Shown here: positions 55,501 through 61,500 of the stretch, piece after piece
How positions within the stretch are numbered: the stretch's first letter is position 1
How the letters are laid out: each line of letters begins with the position of its first letter
Assembly (NCBI RefSeq): GCF_900105475.1
Contig: NZ_LT629777.1
Span: 4,650,001 to 4,714,000, forward strand
Origin: Pseudomonas asplenii
Lineage (GTDB): Bacteria > Pseudomonadota > Gammaproteobacteria > Pseudomonadales > Pseudomonadaceae
Reading direction: 5' to 3'
DNA: 64,000 nucleotides
The notes under the pieces: model-generated
What the model was told of the DNA's origin: nothing
The model's input: only the letters and a program-made list of their open reading frames with translations
Databases searched by the model: none
Position numbers and translations under genes: made by a program

Positions 55501-58500
55501 AAGATCCGTGGTTTCCGCATCGAACTGGGCGAAATCGATGCGCGCCTGGCGAAACACCCAGCAATCCACGAAGCCGTGGTCACCGCTCGCGAAGACGTGC
55601 CGGGCGACAAGCGCCTGGTGGCTTACTACACCCTGGCCGAGGGACACACCTCGGTAGAAATCGACAGCCTGCGCCGTCATCTGCAGGAAAAGCTGCCGGA
55701 GTACATGGTCCCGGCCATTTACGTCGCACTGGAAAAACTGCCACTGACGCCGAACGGCAAGCTCGACCGCAAAGCCCTGCCAGCACCACAAGGCAGCGCG
55801 CTGGTCAGCCTGGGCTACGAAGCGCCGCAAGGTGAAACCGAAACGCTGATCGCCACTCTCTGGCAGGAGTTGCTGGGTGTCCCTCAGGTGGGTCGTCACG
55901 ATCACTTCTTCGAGCTGGGCGGTCACTCGCTGCTGGCGGTCAGCCTGATCGGACGCATGCGCCAGGTCGGTCTGAGTGCCGATGTGCGCGTGCTGTTCAG
56001 TCAGCCAACCCTCGCAGCGCTGACCGCTGCGGTGGGGGGCGGACGTGAAATCGTGGTCCCGGCCAACGCTATCCCAGCCGGCTGCGAGCACATCACTCCG
56101 GACCTGCTGCCGTTGATCAGCCTCGATCAGGCCGCCATCGACCGGATTGTCGCCAGCGTGCCGGGCGGTGCGGCAAACGTGCAGGACATCTACCCGCTGG
56201 CGCCACTGCAGGAAGGCATTCTCTATCACCATCTGGCGGCTGAGCAGGGGGACCCTTACGTCCTCCAGACACAGTTCGCCTTTGCTGATCGCGAGCGCCT
56301 GGATGCCTTCGTCCAGGCCTTGCAAAGTGTGATCGATCGCCATGACATTCTGCGCACCGGGGTGGTCTGGGAGGCCTTGGAATCGCCCGTGCAGGTGGTT
56401 TGGCGTCAGGCGCGGTTGCATCTTGAAGCGCTCGAACTCGACCCGTCGGCTGGTGATATCGGCGCACAACTGCACAGCCGTTTCGACCCGCGTCACTATC
56501 GCCTGGAGATCGGTCAGGCGCCGTTGATGCGGGTGGCCTATGCAGAAGATCCGCTCAATAGCCGGATCATCGCGATATTGCTGTTCCATCATATGGCCCT
56601 GGACCATACCGCCCTTGAGGTGGTGCGCGATGAAATGCAGGCCTGGCTGCTCGGCGAGACAGAAACCCTGGCGGTGCCGGTGTCCTACCGCAACTACGTG
56701 GCCCAGGCCCGACTGGGCGTGAGCCAGGCCGAGCACGAAGCCTTTTTCCGCGAGATGCTGGGCGAAGTGGAAGAGCCGACTCTGCCGTTCGGCTTGCAGG
56801 ATGTGCAGGGCGATGGTCGCGATATCGAAGAAAGCAGCCTGGCGCTGGACCGTCCACTGGCCCTGCGCCTGCGGACCCAGGCCCGGCGCCTGGGCGTCAG
56901 TGCTGCGAGCCTGCATCACCTGGCCTGGGCTCAGCTACTGGGGCAGGTCTCGGGCAGGCAGGATGTGGTGTTCGGCACCGTGCTGATGGGGCGGATGCAG
57001 GGCGGTGAGGGCGCCGAACGGGCGCTGGGGATGTTTATCAATACCTTGCCGCTGCGGGTCGCCGTGGGCGAACAAGGTGTAAGCGCCGGGGTCAAGGCGA
57101 CCCACGCGCGGCTCACCGCGCTGCTCGGTCACGAACATGCCTCCCTGGCCCTGGCCCAGCGTTGCAGTGGCGTGGCCGCACCGACACCCTTGTTCAGCGC
57201 CTTGCTCAACTACCGGCACAGCGCCGTGGGCAGTGTTTCCGAGCAGGCCGTGCAGGCCTGGCAGGGTATCCAGACCCTTGGCGGCGAAGAGCGGACCAAC
57301 TACCCGTTGATCTTGAACGTCGATGACCTGGGCGAAGACTTCAGCCTGAGTGTGCAGGCTGTCGCGGGTATCGGTGCGCAGCGGGTCTGCGGCTATATGC
57401 AAACGGTGTTGATCCATCTGGTCGAAGCCCTGGAGCAGGCGCCCCAGACGCCGCTGTCCGAGCTTTCGATCCTGCCGGCCGCCGAACGCGAGCAATTGCT
57501 GGTGGGCTTCAATGCCAGCCAGCGCGACTACCCACGCACGCAAACCGTTCATGGCCTGTTCGAAGCCCTGGTCCGTCAGCACCCCGAGGCATGCGCGGCC
57601 ATCCACGACGGCGTATCGCTCAGCTACGCCGACCTCAACACCCGGGCCAACCGCCTGGCCCGCCATCTGCGCGACCTCGGCGTACAACCGGGTGACAGCG
57701 TGGCGATTCTGCTGGAGCGCTCCCACGACCTGCTGGTCAGCCAGTTGGCGGCACTCAAGTGCGCGGCGGTCTACGTACCGTTGGACATCAACGCGCCGAT
57801 CGAGCGCCAGGCATTCATGATCGAGGACAGCCAGGCGAAAACTCTGCTGACCCACAGTCAGGTTGCACTGGCTACTTCAGCGCAGCGGGTAGAACTGGAC
57901 CGTCTGGACCTGTCTCACCTCGACCAGGCTGATCTGGGACTTGTCCAGTCCAGCGAAAGCGTGGCGTACATCATGTACACCTCTGGCTCCACCGGTACGC
58001 CAAAAGGCGTGCTGGTACCACACCGAGCCATCAGCCGACTGGTGCTGAACAACGGCTATGCCGATTTCAACGCCCAGGACCGAGTGGCATTTGCCTCCAA
58101 CCCGGCTTTCGACGCCAGTACCCTGGATGTCTGGGCGCCGCTGCTCAATGGCGGCTGCGTGGTGGTGATCGGACAGGATGACCTGCTCACGCCGGTGAAC
58201 TTCCAGCGCCTGTTGCTGGAACACTCGGTGACGGTGCTGTGGATGACCGCCGGGCTGTTCCATCAGTACGCTTCGGGCCTGGGCGAGGCGTTCTCGCGCC
58301 TGCGCTACCTGATCGTCGGCGGTGATGTGCTGGACCCGGCGGTGATTGCGCGGGTGCTGGCACACAGTGCTCCCGAACATCTGCTCAACGGCTACGGCCC
58401 GACTGAAGCCACGACCTTCTCCGCAACCTACGAAATCACTGCGGTCGGCAACGGTGCAATTCCGATTGGCCGGCCAGTGGGCAATACCCGTCTGTATGTG

Positions 58501-61500
58501 CTCGATGCCCAGGGTCAGCTTGTGCCACAAGGGGTGGAAGGCGAGCTGTACATTGGCGGGCAGGGCGTGGCCCTGGGTTACCTGAACCGGGATGACCTGA
58601 CCGAAGAAAAATTCGTCGCCGATCCGTTCAGCCAAGAGCCGAATGCACGGTTGTACCGCACTGGCGACCTGGTTCGCTGGCGTGCCGACGGCAACCTCGA
58701 TTACCTGGGACGCAATGACGCCCAGGTGAAGATTCGTGGGTTCCGTGTCGAACTGGGCGAAATCGAGGCGCGTCTGGCCGAGCATGCCGAGGTTCAGGAC
58801 GCAGTGGTGCTGTGTCGCGAAGATGAGCCGGGCAATAAGCGCCTGGTGGCTTATTTCACGGCGCGCGAGTCCGAAACCGTTCTGGAAATCGAAAGCCTGC
58901 GCGACCATCTGCAAGGCGCGCTGCCGGAATACATGGTGCCGGCGGCCTATGTGCAGCTCGATGCCTTGCCGTTGACGGCCAACGGCAAGCTGGATCGCAA
59001 GGCCCTGCCGGTGCCGGACGCACAAGCGCTGATCAGCCGCGGTTACGAAGCCCCACAAGGCGAAGTGGAAAGTCTGCTGGCCTCGATCTGGGCCGAGGTG
59101 CTCAAGGTCGAGCAGGTCGGTCGCCACGACCACTTCTTCGAACTGGGTGGACACTCGTTGCTGGCGGTCAGCCTGATCGAACGCATGCGCCAGGCCGGTT
59201 TGAGCGCCGATGTACGCGTGCTGTTCAGCCAGCCGACCCTGGCCGCCCTGGCGGCGGCGGTGGGTAGCGGTCGCGAAATCCGGGTGCCGGCCAATATCAT
59301 TCCGGCAGACTGCGAGCAGATTACTCCGGCCATGCTGCCGCTGATCAGCCTCGACCAGGCCGCCATCGAGCGGATCGTGGCCACGGTGCCGGGTGGTGTT
59401 GCCAACGTCCAGGATATCTACGCCCTGGCGCCGTTGCAGGCGGGTATCCTCTATCACCATATCAGCGCTGAACGTGGCGATCCCTATTTGCTGCAAGCGC
59501 AGTTTGCCTTCGATAACCTGGCGCGTCTGGACGATTTCGTCACGGCCTTGCAGTTTGTGATCCAGCGCCATGACATCCTGCGCACCGCGCTGGTCTGGGA
59601 AGGCTTGGACGAACCGGTGCAGGTGGTCTGGCGCCAGGCCGCGCTGGTGCGTGAAAGCCTTGAGGTGGACCCGCAGAACGGTGATGTGGCGGCCCAACTG
59701 CATCAGCGCTTCGACGCCCGGCATAATCGCCTGGATATTCGCCAGGCGCCGATGCTGCATCTGATTCAGGCCTGGGATGAGCCGAACCAGCGCTGGCTGG
59801 CGATGCTGCTGTTCCACCATCTGGCAATGGACCACACCGCGATGGAGGTGCTGCAACATGAGATGCAGGCCTACCTGCTGGGGCAGCAGGCGCAACTGGG
59901 AACGCCGATCCCCTATCGCAACTATGTGGCCCAGGCGCGCCTGGGCGTGAGCCAGGAAGAGCACGAACGCTTCTTCCGTGAACGCCTGGGTGATATCGAC
60001 GAGCCGACCCTGCCGTTCGGCTTGCAGCAGGTCCAGGGCGATGGACAGGGCATCGAGGAGGCCCACCTGGCCGTGGGTGTGGCCCTGGGCCAACGCTTGC
60101 GGGTTCAGGCCCGGCAGGCGGGGGTGAGTGTGGCGAGCCTGGTGCACCTGGCTTGGGCCACTGTGCTGGGCCGGGTTTCGGCTCGCGACGATGTGGTCTT
60201 CGGTACCGTATTGATGGGCCGGATGGAGGGCGGTGAGGGCGCCGACCGGGCCTTGGGCATGTTTATCAACACCTTGCCGTTGCGCGTGGCCCTCGGCGGT
60301 CGAAGCGCTCGCGAAGGGGTCAGGACCACTCACGCCGAATTGACTGCATTGCTTGGCCACGAACATGCCTCCCTGGCACTGGCCCAGCGTTGCAGTGGCG
60401 TGGCCGCGCCGACGCCGCTGTTCAGCGCCTTGCTCAACTATCGCCACAGCAGCCTGACCGTGACCGAGCAGGCCCAGAGCGCCTGGCAGGGTATGCAGTC
60501 GCTGAGTGGCGAGGAACGGACCAACTATCCGTTGACCCTCAACGTCGACGACCTGGGTGAAGATCTCCTGTTGACCGCCCAGACCGCTCCCGTGATCGCG
60601 GCCAAGCGAATCTGTGTCTATATGCAGCAGGCCTTGCTCAGCCTGGTCGAAGCACTGGAACAAGGCAGCGCCACGCCGTTGCAGACACTGCCGGTGTTGC
60701 CGGACGAGGAGCGCCAGCTGTTGCTGGAGGGCTTCAATGCCACCACGGTCGACTACCCGCTGGACCTGCCCCTGCACGCACTCTTCGAAGCCCGCGTCGC
60801 GAAGTGTGGCGATTCGGTTGCCGTCGTCGACGAGCAGGGCAGCCTGAGTTATGAGGCGCTTAACCGCCAGGCCAACCGCATCGCCCATCGCCTGATCGAG
60901 CTGGGCGTAGGCCCGGATGACCGGGTGGCGATCTGTGTCGACCGCAGTGTGCAAATGCTCGCCGGGCTGCTGGGCATCCTCAAGGCCGGTGCTGCCTATG
61001 TGCCGCTGGATCCGTACTTCCCGCGCGATCGCCTGACCTACATGCTGGAGAGCAGCGCCCCAGCGGCGATTCTCACCCAGCAAGCCTTGCAGTCGTTCCT
61101 GCCAACCGGCAGCGTGCCGGTACTGTTGCTCGACCCCGAACTGGCCGCACGCGAAGGCTTCCACGCGCAGTCCGAGCAGAACCCGGCGCCAGCCGACCTG
61201 CGCAATGCACTGCACCCGGAACACCTGGCCTATGTCATCTACACCTCCGGTTCCACCGGGTTGCCGAAGGGCGTGCAGATCAGCCATCGGGCCTTGAGCA
61301 ACTTCCTCCACGCCATGGGCCGCGAACTCGGTCTTGCGCCGCAGGATCGCTTGCTGGCGGTCACCACGATCTCCTTCGACATCGCCGCGCTCGAGCTGTA
61401 CCTGACCCTGGTCAACGGCGCCTGCGTGGTCCTGGCTTCCCGCGAGGCGACCGTGGATGCCCTGCACTTGCAGCGCCTGCTCGATGAGCAGCGGATCACC

